Of a stretch of 64,000 bases of DNA, positions 47,335-60,300 are shown piece by piece. Below the pieces are notes generated by a model, which worked only from the letters and a program-made list of their open reading frames with translations, did not search any database and had not been told where the DNA came from. The position numbers were made by a program, and so were the translations under genes. Position 1 is the stretch's first letter. Each line of letters opens with the position of its first letter. The stretch lies in the NCBI RefSeq assembly GCF_020379485.1, contig NC_063436.1:20396423-20460422 (forward strand), given 5' to 3'. Source of the stretch: Brassica napus (lineage: Eukaryota; Streptophyta; Magnoliopsida; Brassicales; Brassicaceae).

Positions 47335-48225
47335 GCCTCAGGCCTGAGCCACTGTTAAAAAAATTAAATGCCACATTCTCCCATTCTTAATAGATTGATA
47401 TTTTAAAGATTTTTTTTTGTTTTAAATTAGATGACATTTTAAAATTTCTATGTAAAATATATTAACAACTTTTATTATATGACCAATGGTATTATAAAAT
47501 CTATTTTATTATTCGTCAAATTATGTTTAGGTGAATGATAAATTATGTTCTTTTTAAATGTAAATAATTACTTATTTCTTTATGAACAATGGATATTCTT
47601 TGGTTTAGAATACAATGTAGATATACAACCATAAAAAATAAAAATTTAACGATTGCACGAATATCAAATATAGTAGAGAAACAATAATATCTTCAAATTC
47701 GTATTGTTGTTGTCTCCTTGATGCATATTGTGATTTCAACGATATATTTTGATACCAAAAATAAATATAAATTCTGGAAATTTCTTTTTTTTGTCTGAAT
47801 TCTGAAAGTAAATTATTCATTCATTCTTGAAATCCTCTTTCATAGTTTTTTTTTTCTGGTGGACGTTGTTTTCTTAAAAAAAATCTGTTAAGATTTGTTT
47901 CAAACATCAAAAAGTCATCATACAATCACAATAACCACCAAAAACACTTGATTGATTAAACTTAATTGGGTAGGTTGTCTTATCGATCATGGCAAAAACA
48001 TACATGCAGTAGATTGTAACAACAAATTGGAAGAAAGAATTTAATCCGCCATAAATTAAATTGAAAAACTTCTAAACTAGAGAAAAGAACAAAAAAAAAA
48101 CACATAAGCATATTACTATCCCATCGACTCATTTATTCATGCCTTGATTGGATAACTGAGAGAAGAACGCAATCGCATCTCAATCGCTACTATCAGCTCT
48201 CTCTAACCGAATACTATGTTATATG
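47335..48225. other. AT-rich spacer
   Basis: No gene is seen. Parts near 47380-47560 vaguely resemble the Stowaway interiors elsewhere in the window, but no termini can be defined. Confidence 0.45.
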
Positions 48226-48339
48226 CAGTGCCGGTCCTAGGGAATACAAGACTAGAAGCAAGTTTTAAAAAATTGGCCGTTTATCAGTGGATTCGAACCC
48301 AGGTTGGGAGAAGAGAATCTTAAACCCAGGCCGGCTCTG
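48226..48339. mobile_element. 114-bp hAT MITE with intact target duplication
   Basis: Inverted termini CAGTGCCGGTCCTAGGG and, inward from the right, CAGAGCCGGCCTGGG. GTTATATG is repeated exactly on both sides (48218-48225 and 48340-48347). The interior includes GGATTCGAACCC, which mimics a tRNA box B but belongs to the MITE. Confidence 0.88.
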
Positions 48340-48526
48340 GTTATATGACCACTGCTTTGATATTCTTTTGATAGAAAAATGCCCAAAAAAACTATATTAA
48401 AATTGAAGAGTTATCATACGGCTTACAAGTTACAGGTTTCCAACCTGTTGAAAAATGAGAAAAAGGCCTCAAAACGTTTTATATCTCTAAATGATTTCTT
48501 ATGACGAAAAAGGTCTCATAAAACTT

Positions 48527-48560
48527 GGCCCAAGATTTATTTCTTATGATAAAAGGCCCA
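48527..48560 (+). promoter_or_regulatory. Two GGCCCA (site II) elements upstream of GPN3
   Basis: GGCCCA at 48527-48532 and 48555-48560 lies in a locally repeated context (TTTCTTATGA...AAAAGG(T/C)C). Such elements are typical of plant housekeeping promoters and sit about 400 bp before the start codon. The leader probably contains an intron. Confidence 0.4.
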
Positions 48561-48947
48561 ATAATATATAAATGTCCCTTAGAGCTTTCTCATTTCTTCA
48601 ATTTTCTGAACAACGTTAGAAGAAAAAACGACGAGTCCGAGAGAGAGTCGAAAGAGGTAAAGAGTTGCTTTGATCTTTCTCTTTGCAATTTCGTTTCTGA
48701 TCTCAAAGTTTGCAACTTTATGATCTTCTATCTTTTGGGATTTTTTTCTTATGGCGCTTACAGTTTTTTTTAGGCTTGTTAGTTTCATTTGCTTTGGTTT
48801 AGGGGTTCATGCAAACTAAACTCTAACCCTTGATTATATTTTTATATTTGTCTTTAAAGTTCTCACATTTTTGAGGTTATTATTGTATAGTATCTTGCTT
48901 ACCAGTTAATTCACCATCTGAGTTTGTGTGAGAGAGAGGTTGATACA

Positions 48948-50464
48948 ATGCGTTATGCACAGCTTGTTATTGGCCCAGCAGGCAGCGGAAAGGTTTGTTT
49001 CTTTTTCATACAAAACCATCTCTGCATTTCTTTATTTTTTTTTAATACAAGAATCCATGTTGAAGTTTATGTTTTTGTGGAGCAGTCAACTTATTGCTCA
49101 TCTTTAAACCAACACTGTGAAACTATCAGACGAACAATGCACATAGTTAACTTGGATCCTGCTGCAGAAGTCTTTAACTATCCTGTGGCAATGGGTGAGT
49201 TCTCACTTCTCTGCTTCTTCAATGTCCCTGTTTTTCTTTCTTTTTAATTTAGTTTCACAATGATCCTCTTGTCTGGATGCAGATATCCGAGAGCTTGTTT
49301 CCGTTGATGTTGTTATGGAGGAGCTTAAATGTGGTCCCAATGCTGCTCTCATCCGTTGTATGGAGTATCCTTTTAGGCCTTTAGCAGTCTATGTGATTTT
49401 GTTTTTCGTGAAGAAACCTTAACTTTAATTCAAAGGTACCTTGAGGACAGTCTATATAATTGGTTGGATGAAGAGTTGGAGAATTTCACAGACGATGACT
49501 ACTTAGTCTTTGACTGTCCAGGTGTCTCTACTCTCTCTTATAGCTCTTAAAGACTTTATCTACATCTGTAGTCCATGATTGTTGTTTTTAACTTTTATGT
49601 TGTGTGGTTATAGGCCAGATAGAGATTTTTACACATGTACCTGTGCTCAAAAACTTTGTGGAGCATTTGAAGAAGAATGACTTCAGTGTCTGTGCTGTCT
49701 ATCTGCTTGACTCTCAGGTTTTTCTTCCCTTAACTTTTGAGTTTTTAGTGAAAAAAAAAACATTTAGTGTTTTTGAGATAGAAGAGAATGTATCTTGGAC
49801 CAGTTTGTAACGGACGTAACCAAGTTTATCAGCGGATGTATGGTATCTCTTTCTGCAATGATACAGCTTGAACTGCCTCATGTTAACATCCTCTCTAAGA
49901 TGGATCTCTTACAGGATAAAAGCAACATTGAGGAGTGAGTCTTGCTTTCTCCCTTCTTCTTCTTTGTTTACTTTTTTTTGTTTCCCTGAAATTTATAATA
50001 GTATCATTTGCTTGTGTTGTTTTAACATAATAAAAAGATATTTGGATGCGGAGCCTCGCACAATGCTGGCTGGGTTAGACCAAAGGATGGCTCCTCAATT
50101 TGCAAAACTGAACAAAGCCTTCATTGAATTGGTAATGGCTCTTACACGTTGTTGAAACCGAGTTGAATGTTGGATCATGGGAACCTGATTTTGAATTGTT
50201 TGTTTTGAAGGTGGAGCAGTATAGCATGGTGAGATTCACACCACTTGATTTGAGGAAAGAGAGGAGGTAAACTCAAAACCAATTACTTTTTTAGCTTCTT
50301 GCATGTTTAATTTTAGTATGAAAATGAAAATGTACCTGATAAATGTTTTGTGGGGCAGCATACAATATGTACTGTCTGAAATCGACAAGTGCATTCAGTT
50401 TGGAGAAGATGCTGAAGTCAAGATCAGAGAACTTGATGAAGACATGGATCAACTAGAGCTCTAG
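48948..50464 (+). CDS. GPN3: GPN-loop GTPase 3-like protein
   Basis: Nine exons: 48948-48992, 49086-49194, 49283-49364, 49436-49521, 49614-49717, 49804-49934, 50038-50131, 50211-50266 and 50359-50464. They stay in frame and give 270 residues. The P-loop is GPAGSGKST at residues 9-17, [11 protein letters not shown] follows, the family-defining Gly-Pro-Asn insert is at 69-71, FDCPGQIE is the G3 region and SKMD the G4 motif. GPN GTPases work as dimers in assembly and nuclear import of RNA polymerase II. The start at 48948 matches the usual [15 protein letters not shown] beginning; an in-frame ATG at 48924 would add 8 residues. The Arabidopsis GPN3 gene is, from memory, on chromosome 4 (At4g12790), so this copy appears out of synteny. 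The frame is intact with a normal acidic tail. It converges on RPL5. Confidence 0.9.
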
Positions 50465-50616
50465 AAGAGTAGTGGCTAGTTAGTAGACTGAAGTGCCTCA
50501 GAACTAATTTCTCAGCTGTGGGTTTGATCATTAGATGTATTACTCTTTGCATTTTAAATTTCAGATACTGAATGTTAAACCTGAGTTAAAAGACGACTGC
50601 AAATTCACGATATTAT

Positions 50617-50754
50617 AACAAGAGTATAAGTTGTTTAATCATATATGATATATAACGTTTGCCAACATTTTGCCAAAAAAGTTCTAACAAGAGTATGAGT
50701 TGTTTAATCATATATGATAAACAACGTATGCTAACATTTTGCTAAAAAAGTTAA
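50617..50754. repeat. Two-copy 69-bp tandem repeat between GPN3 and RPL5
   Basis: Copies starting at 50617 and 50686 share AACAAGAGTAT(A/G)AGTTGTTT, then TAATCATATATGATA and CAACATTTTGCC/CTAACATTTTGCT. It lies in the convergent 3' flank. Confidence 0.75.
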
Positions 50755-50968
50755 ATCAAAAATTGATAATACATTATTGATTGGTTGAGCAATGAGCATG
50801 AATATAGGCTTAAGATCAAACTATAAAGACTAATTGATGAAAAAGTCGAAAAGATTTAAGCTTAACATTCTCATACTCAAAATCCTCAAACGCAATTAAA
50901 ATGTGAAAACATAAGTTTAAAAGTCTGGCAAAAAAAGTAACAAACTATAAGAGACATCCTGAGACGCT

Positions 50969-52649
<1,681 letters not shown>

Positions 52650-52743
52650 TGTTTGAAGCTAAGCGGAAGCTTTGGGTGTGAGCTGAGAGTGTCGTGAAGA
52701 CAAGAGGCGGAACATAAACCAAAATGCAAGATCTTATAATGAA

Positions 52744-52877
52744 AAACCCTAGATGACTCCTTCTTGGGCTCTCTCCCTTTATTCCACGGCCACGATTTAT
52801 CTGGGCTTAATCATGTTCTTACGGTCTACATCGGTATAATGATTCTGCAAGGGCTCATTAGTCTTTATATTTGGGCT
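52744..52877 (-). promoter_or_regulatory. Telo-box and site II elements of the RPL5 promoter
   Basis: AAACCCTA (telo-box) at 52744-52751 and TGGGCT at 52765-52770, 52802-52807 and 52872-52877, within 230 bp of the RPL5 start codon. The telo-box plus site II combination is the known signature of plant ribosomal protein promoters active in dividing cells. Confidence 0.7.
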
Positions 52878-52879
52878 TT

Positions 52880-53684
52880 TGTCTTCCCAAACTATTCTGA
52901 GTTAAGCTTATTTAGCTCGAAAATGTTTTATAAAATGCAATAACTCAACAATATTTTATTTTATTGGTTTCTGATATTTTTTTTTTGTCAACAAGAGTTT
53001 GTAATTATTTATCTGATGCAAATATGTGTTGGACTATTATCTTAATATTTTGGGTGTGACATTATTATGAGACTTTTTCTGTAATGATGGTATTTTTTTT
53101 GAAACAGAGTACAAATGATGGAAACTGAATAATATGTGGTAGCTTAAAACAAATGTACAACTTAGAAATTTGTAACTAGTTTGTGTAGTTCTTGAGCATG
53201 TGGCTCATGACTGGTAATCAGTGTTTTAGTGTAACTACTGCAGCAATATATAGCTACGACTTGAATGTAGTAATTGTGATTACTAGATTAAGTGTGGGAA
53301 TTCCACCAATATTATATCTTGGTCTTTCTTTACCACCAAAACAGTTACCAGTCATGATTATAAAACCCACAACCGCCTACCCACTTGAAAGAATTTGAAA
53401 CCTCTTTCATACAGGCAGATCACAATTCATAAAATGTATATCATTTTTAGCTGCTGGTGCTCGGTTTCCGGGATTCAAGAGCTACTACCATGGGGCCATT
53501 GTGATGCTGTGTATTCTCATGGTCATGAACTCCTAGTAAATATATTTTTTTTTGTTTGAGAAATGTAAATACTTTTTTTTTTTGTTTCCTTAAGGTGAAG
53601 GAGGATTTGGTACCTCGAAACTAAGAGAATTGACAAAGCTATTTTTTCTTAGGCTGAATTGGTATCATATATTCCTATGGTGCA
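52880..53684. other. Intergenic, no gene seen
   Basis: AT-rich spacer upstream of RPL5 copy 1. Short open frames have no recognisable content. Confidence 0.5.
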
Positions 53685-53715
53685 CTAGGCAAGGAACCCG
53701 TGCGATATTGCACGG
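53685..53715 (-). mobile_element. 3' terminus of a minus-strand Helitron
   Basis: On the minus strand the hairpin CCGTGC (53715-53710), loop AATATC, GCACGG (53703-53698) is followed by GTTCCTTGC and CTAG (53688-53685), then T. The element should extend rightward from here; its 5' TC end was not found, so only the terminus is listed. Confidence 0.65.
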
Positions 53716-54540
53716 AAACTCATTTCGTAAAAAATAATATGCCATATTTTATATATTTTCTTTGATTTCTTTGAAATTACGTAAAAATATATGTATGGTA
53801 AAAGAATGATTACATGGTGTGGTTAGAATACTTAAATTTATGAAAAACATAGTTACAGTTAGCAAGGAATTTTTATAAATTAAAAAATAAATTATAATTC
53901 AAAAATTTAGAGTTGTGTTAGTGCGGCAGTATAAATTATATTTTCATTAAAATTAATTTGTGAAAGTCGGTTGATAAATGATTTTTTTTTTACTACAAAA
54001 GATAGAATATAAAATGATAGTATGTAAAATTGAACAAATAAGAAAAAGACACATTTCATATACCATTTTCCAGGAAAAAAGGAGAAATAAATGAAAAGAT
54101 ATATCTTTACATACTTATTTGGTCTGTTTTAAAGGATAATAAATAAAATTAACCAACTAACAAAATTAACATTAATTAAAACCTATGCAATTTTAAAGAT
54201 GAAAGAATTCACCTTCAAATATTTTTTATTTTTTTTTGGTATTATTAGTAATAAGTGTATTATTTACTTGGGGATATAATCTAGAATATGTGAGTTATGA
54301 ACTTGGATAATGATAAAATCACGCATGAAATCTCTTTCTTAAAAAATAATTTGACAAATAAAATTTTTTTTTTTGTGTTTTAGGCTAAGATACATAAATA
54401 CCAAATGAAAATTCTCGTATTTGTATGTATATATTTTGAAGATCTTTGTTGATTGTTTGAAAATGGAATTTTCTCTTTATTTCTATAATTTATTTGCTTC
54501 TAATTATAATTTGTCAATATGTACAATTTCTATATAGAAA
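53716..54540. other. AT-rich DNA, possible Helitron interior
   Basis: No gene is seen. If the Helitron end at 53685 is real, this is the start of its body. Confidence 0.4.
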
Positions 54541-54544
54541 TTTG

Positions 54545-54785
54545 AGGGTTGCAATGATTAACAACCATAACATTGCAATGGTTGACCAATTATCATAATG
54601 GTTATCACCAAAAATTGCAATGGTCCATAACTCAAGTCTAACATTACCAATAATTACAAGGGTTGTCATTAAGAATTGCAATGGTTCATCACTAAAATAT
54701 ACTATTATCAATAGTTGTTGTTGTTTATCATAGTTGTAATGGTTCACCAACAAATATGTTAGTATCATCAGTGGTTGCAATAGAT
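54545..54785. repeat. Degenerate minisatellite based on GCAATGGTT
   Basis: GCAATG(G/A)TT or close variants (TTGCAATGGTT, TTGTAATGGTTCACCA, AATGGTTATCACCA) recur about nine times, spaced roughly 20-60 bases apart, with intervening ATCA/ACCA blocks. The period is irregular and the origin unknown. Confidence 0.55.
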
Positions 54786-55739
54786 TATAAAAGTATAAAA
54801 TAATAAAATTATCCAGAAGTTAAATTATCAAAATATTTTTTAGATAATTTTAATATTCTTTAAATGCATATAAAATTGATATGAAAATGAACTAAACAAT
54901 AACTATATCAAAAACTTATAGAAACATTTAGAAAAAAAATATCATGAGACATTTTGAGAACCCTTAAACAATATGCAGTTTTTAAAATGAAAAACACGTC
55001 TTCATAGAAAAATACAACTTTTTCAAAACCTATAAAAATTTATGATAAAAAGACAGGTTCGTATCATCGCTATGTGGTTGAGTAAACCTCTTTTCCTCTT
55101 ACAACTTTTGTGCTGTACCATTTCATTGCGCTCCCAAAATCTATCACGCCGAATCTCTTAGTGACCCAGTTTTGGAATGCTTGTCCCCATATATGTTACT
55201 TTCTACGGTGCAGTCCAATGAGAACCCTAGTCTGTTATGTACGATGGAGATGGTTGCATTTGGTACTAGCTCACTGGTCATCGGCGCTGTTTATGGCTCT
55301 GAGCTTCACAAATCATTTTCCTCGTCATGCTAATTGTGAGAGTTACACTTTTGTGTGAATGGTAACGAGACGCTGTACACCAAAATCTCAGAGGTTATGT
55401 AAATAATCCAGTAAGAAACATCATTGGTCAGTTTCTCCGTTTCCATTTACACAACATTTTTTTTTGATATTTCAAATCTAAAGAAACATAAATCAGAAAG
55501 TTATTTTTCTCAAATAAATCCTTCGTAAAAAAAACTTTGGTCTTCTTATTATAATTTTTTTAAATATACAAAATAGTAGTTTCTTATACATTTAATGTCT
55601 ATTTGACATTTTAAAAAGAAAAAAAATCAGAAATTAGTTTTTCAAATATTCATTCCCTTTAAAAATAACATTAGTCTTATTGTTGCAATTTTCTTTTTAA
55701 TAATATATTTAAGTAGTAGTTTTCTTAGGCGGATGATCT

Positions 55740-56290
55740 AGACCACGACTATGTTTGTATGTGAAGATACCTCAAAGTAGAAATACAGGACCAGGTTCGT
55801 AAAAAGTAAAACCACCTTTGAGCATAGACCAGCATTTGGATTCAACAATAACTCAACCTGCATGCTTATGTTCACCATTCTTCTTGAAGACGGCTCTTAC
55901 GGGAACGTTCCCTTGGCCTGCTTGTACCCAAGTTGCATGTTACATAAAATATATTAGATAACAATCGACATAATTCTAAGGAAAGAGTTTGAGCCAAAAA
56001 TCACAAGTTTGAAATTATATATACCAGAGAAAGTGCAGACCAGTCCCTTTTCCAAACAAACCTTTTGTGACACACTATCATAAGGTTGATTCCTCCATCG
56101 TACAATAACAAACTTATTGTCTTCAAACTCTGTGAAATTAACTTTGTCGTTTCCATATTGACGTATTGTCACCAGCCCTCTAAACCATTTTGTAGGTCAG
56201 GGTTCACGATGATCCCTTCATTGTACTGTGGCTTCTTAGGGTTTCCTAGACACTACACCAGGACATGATGTGATCAATGTGAGCTTGGTG
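55740..56290 (-). pseudogene. GH10 xylanase-type CBM22 pseudogene fragment
   Basis: Minus-strand translation from about 56260 gives CLGNPKKPQYNEGIIVNPDL and NGLEGW, then after a frameshift NDKVNFTEFEDNKFVIVRWR and PYDSVSQKVCLEKGLVCTFS. After an intron-like gap (about 56010-55935) there is VPVRAVFKKNGEHKHAG, a stop, then ESKCWSMLKGGFT and a further frame break. The order and motifs match the carbohydrate-binding module (CBM22) at the N terminus of plant family 10 endo-xylanases. The catalytic GH10 domain is absent. There are at least two frameshifts and one stop, so it is a non-functional relic, probably a transposed fragment. Confidence 0.75.
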
Positions 56291-56667
56291 TTGATGTGAT
56301 GGTTATACTTTACTAATTGAGAAGTTCTCTCCTATAATCACACAATACCAAAGGCAAGAACATGGACTATTTATAGTTTTTCAAAGATCAAATTTAAAAT
56401 AGTTATTTTAAGTTAATTTATTTTAAAAGACATGTCATTACAAAAAAACACCACAATGCATTATGAAAACCTTCTTAATACATATACAAATTTAATACAT
56501 TATTAGAATATAAATACACATTTATTATAAATATTGCATAATGAAAATACACATAATTAGAGAAAGACACTAATTTGGATATTTTAACAATTTTTTATTA
56601 CTAAAACTATTCTAAATGGAAGGTATGGGATATCAAAATATATAACCGTCTTCTCTCTGAGCAATAA

Positions 56668-57376
56668 GAGCATGTTTATTAGTGAGACCCATTAGTGTCT
56701 CTTAGGTGGATTGTAATGATTTTTTAATTATTAAAATTATGATAAGAGATTTTGCTAAAAGATAGTTAATTATTGGAGTTTATTGGTGGTAGCTTAATTA
56801 AGCTTCTTAACAATTAAAAAAGATTAAAATCAGAGAGAATGGAAGGATAGAGAGAATGTGAGATTAAAATCAGAGAGAATGGCTTGTGATCAAAAGAAAG
56901 TGAGATGGCAATGGCTTGTGATCATAATGTTAAGTATATATAAGAACATCAACGACAAGAGTGCAAAGACCCGTGAACTCCAAAGACCCGTGAACACTAT
57001 ACAAAGACAGCAACAGTCGCCGGACAGTCTTCAAACGACGACAAGACCCACCGCGGTTTTCCTTCGTCGCCGAGCCCCACCGATAGAGCCGTCGTCGTTC
57101 CGTCAAGGAGAGCCACGGAAAGGAGGGAATCGCCATCGATTCGTCTTTCGCAGAGAGAGGAGAGAAACGAAACAACACTCGAACAAATGAAAAAAGATGA
57201 AACGGTGGGAGCGTGTTTTTTTCTTTCCCCAGTAGAATTGCGACACCTGGCAAGAAGGGACGGTGCCTTCACGCTCCTAATTAAGGTACGTCTCAAGCTT
57301 AAATCACATGTTTCCTTTAATTAAATAATCCATTTATGTTAACAACCTCACCTAAAGAACGCCTATAAACATGCTC
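56668..57376. mobile_element. Harbinger-like non-autonomous element (709 bp)
   Basis: The left end GAGCATGTTTATTAGTGAGA and, inward from the right, GAGCATGTTTATAGGCGTTC continue into matching TCTTTAGGTG/CTCTTAGGTGG blocks. TAA lies on both sides (56665-56667, 57377-57379), a PIF/Harbinger-like 3-bp target. The interior 56930-57200 is GC-richer with chance open frames on both strands. The right 128 bases are also the start of the 859-bp tandem units. Confidence 0.6.
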
Positions 57377-60300
57377 TAAAGACGCGACCTATGTAACTAC
57401 CGCTTTTCTTGCTTTCTTTCGTTTTTAGTCATAACACATCTACTGTCTTCATAACGATATTGGCGAGTTTGAATTTCTTCAATCGATGTCACCTTTTTGC
57501 ATATTTTTCGATCCATGGCGGTTTTGACCGGTTATCGATATCTCTGGCAGTGATATTAACATGATTCTTCTTCCTATGGTTATCGGAGTGTTCCACATCG
57601 TTTTTGGTTGTTAAGGATTCTAGACTCTGTTTTGTTCTATGATAACAGAGTAAAAACAGTTTGCAATATCACAATCTTGTGATTATCAATATCACGGTGC
57701 TCTCTTTAATAACACAACTACTTTTTATTGTGTGAGAAACAATTACCTTAAATAGACTCGAAACAGTACAAAAGAACTAGACAAAGAGTTGTGTCTCTTC
57801 CTTAAGAGTTGTGTCTCTTCTTTCTCATGACTCTAAGTGAATAATTAACTTAATAACATATTACGATTCTTAATACATAAAGCGTATCGTAACGTACTTG
57901 GAAACTCAATTATTCGACCAACATTGGTGTGGTGTTTGTCTCCTTTTGTGCAGTAATAACTCTCACATTTATTCATAAACTTTTACAGTAGTTTCATATT
58001 GAAATGATACAACCTTTAAAGACATCTTAGTGAACAAACACAACTTTTAACAAAAATTGAGATCTTTATAAAAGCACACAACCTTTGGAATTAATTGGGA
58101 TTGCTATGGCAAGAAGGGACGGTGCCTTCATGCTCCTAATTAAGGGACGTCTCAAGCTTAAATCACATGTTTCCTTTAATTAATTAATCCATTTATGTTA
58201 ATAACCTCACCTAAAGAACGCCTATAAACATGCTCTAAAGACGCGACCTATGTAACTACCGCTTTTCTTGCTTTCTTTCGTTTTTAGTCATAACACATCT
58301 ACAGTCTTCATGACGATATTGGCGAGTTTGAATTTCTTCAATCGATGTCACCTTTTTGCATATTTTTCTATCCATGGCGGTTTTGACCGGTTATCGATAT
58401 CTCTGGCAGTGATATTAACATGATTCTTCTTCCTATGGTTATCGGAGTGTTCCACATCGTTTTTGGTTGTTAAGGATTCTAGACTCTGTTTTGTTCTGTG
58501 ATAACAGAGTAAAAACAGTTTGCAATATCACAATCTTGTGATTATCAATATCACGGTGCTCTCTTTAATAACACAATTACTTTTTATTGTGTGAGAAACA
58601 ATTACCTTAAATAGACTCGAGACAGTACAAAAGAACTAGACAAAGAGTTGTGTCTCTTCCTTAAGAGTTGTGTCTCTTCTTTCTCATGACTCTAAGTGAA
58701 TAATTAACTTAATAACATATTACGATTCTTAATACATAAAGCGTATCGTAACGTACTTGGAAACTCAATTATTCGACCAACATTGGTGTGGTGTTTGTCT
58801 CCTTTTGTGCAGTAATAACTCTCACATTTATTCATAAACTTTTACAGTAGTTTCATATTGAAATGATACAACCTTTAAAGACATCTTAGTGAACAAACAC
58901 AACTTTTAACAAAAATTGAGATCTTTATAAAAGCACACAACCTTTGGAATTAATTGGGATTGCTATGGCAAGAAGGGACGGTGCCTTCACGCTCCTAATT
59001 AAGGTACGTCTCAAGCTTAAATCACATGTTTCCTTTAATTAAATAATCCATTTATGTTAACAACCTCACCTAAAGAACGCCTATAAACATGCTCTAAAGA
59101 CGCGACCTATGTAACTACCGCTTTTCTTGCTTTCTTTCGTTTTTAGTCATAACACATCTACTGTCTTCATAACGATATTGGCGAGTTTGAATTTCTTCAA
59201 TCGATGTCACCTTTTTGCATATTTTTCGATCCATGGCGGTTTTGACCGGTTATCGATATCTCTGGCAGTGATATTAACATGATTCTTCTTCCTATGGTTA
59301 TCGGAGTGTTCCACATCGTTTTTGGTTGTTAAGGATTCTAGACTCTGTTTTGTTCTATGATAACAGAGTAAAAACAGTTTGCAATATCACAATCTTGTGA
59401 TTATCAATATCACGGTGCTCTCTTTAATAACACAACTACTTTTTATTGTGTGAGAAACAATTACCTTAAATAGACTCGAAACAGTACAAAAGAACTAGAC
59501 AAAGAGTTGTGTCTCTTCCTTAAGAGTTGTGTCTCTTCTTTCTCATGACTCTAAGTGAATAATTAACTTAATAACATATTACGATTCTTAATACATAAAG
59601 CGTATCGTAACGTACTTGGAAACTCAATTATTCGACCAACATTGGTGTGGTGTTTGTCTCCTTTTGTGCAGTAATAACTCTCACATTTATTCATAAACTT
59701 TTACAGTAGTTTCATATTGAAATGATACAACCTTTAAAGACATCTTAGTGAACAAACACAACTTTTAACAAAAATTGAGATCTTTATAAAAGCACACAAC
59801 CTTTGGAATTAATTGGGATTGCTATGGCAAGAAGGGACGGTGCCTTCATGCTCCTAATTAAGGGACGTCTCAAGCTTAAATCACATGTTTCCTTTAATTA
59901 ATTAATCCATTTATGTTAACAACCTCACCTAAAGAACGCCTATAAACATGCTCTAAAGACGCGACCTATGTAACTACCGCTTTTCTTGCTTTCTTTCGTT
60001 TTTAGTCATAACACATCTACAGTCTTCATGACGATATTGGCGAGTTTGAATTTCTTCAATCGATGTCACCTTTTTGCATATTTTTCTATCCATGGCGGTT
60101 TTGACCGGTTATCGATATCTCTGGCAGTGATATTAACATGATTCTTCTTCCTATGGTTATCGGAGTGTTCCACATCGTTTTTGGTTGTTAAGGATTCTAG
60201 ACTCTGTTTTGTTCTGTGATAACAGAGTAAAAACAGTTTGCAATATCACAATCTTGTGATTATCAATATCACGGTGCTCTCTTTAATAACACAATTACTT

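Noticed and set aside
47380..47560. Another Stowaway MITE
   Set aside because: Only vague internal similarity; no paired termini or TA duplication could be placed.
48280..48310. tRNA-like GGATTCGAACCC signal
   Set aside because: It lies entirely inside a 114-bp hAT MITE with its own termini and target duplication.
55110..55358. Open frame of 82 codons
   Set aside because: Balanced composition but no recognised motifs in any frame; possibly decayed coding DNA of unknown origin.
56858..57296. Overlapping open frames of about 100 codons on both strands
   Set aside because: They lie in the GC-richer core of the Harbinger-like element, show no protein family features and lack splice or start context.
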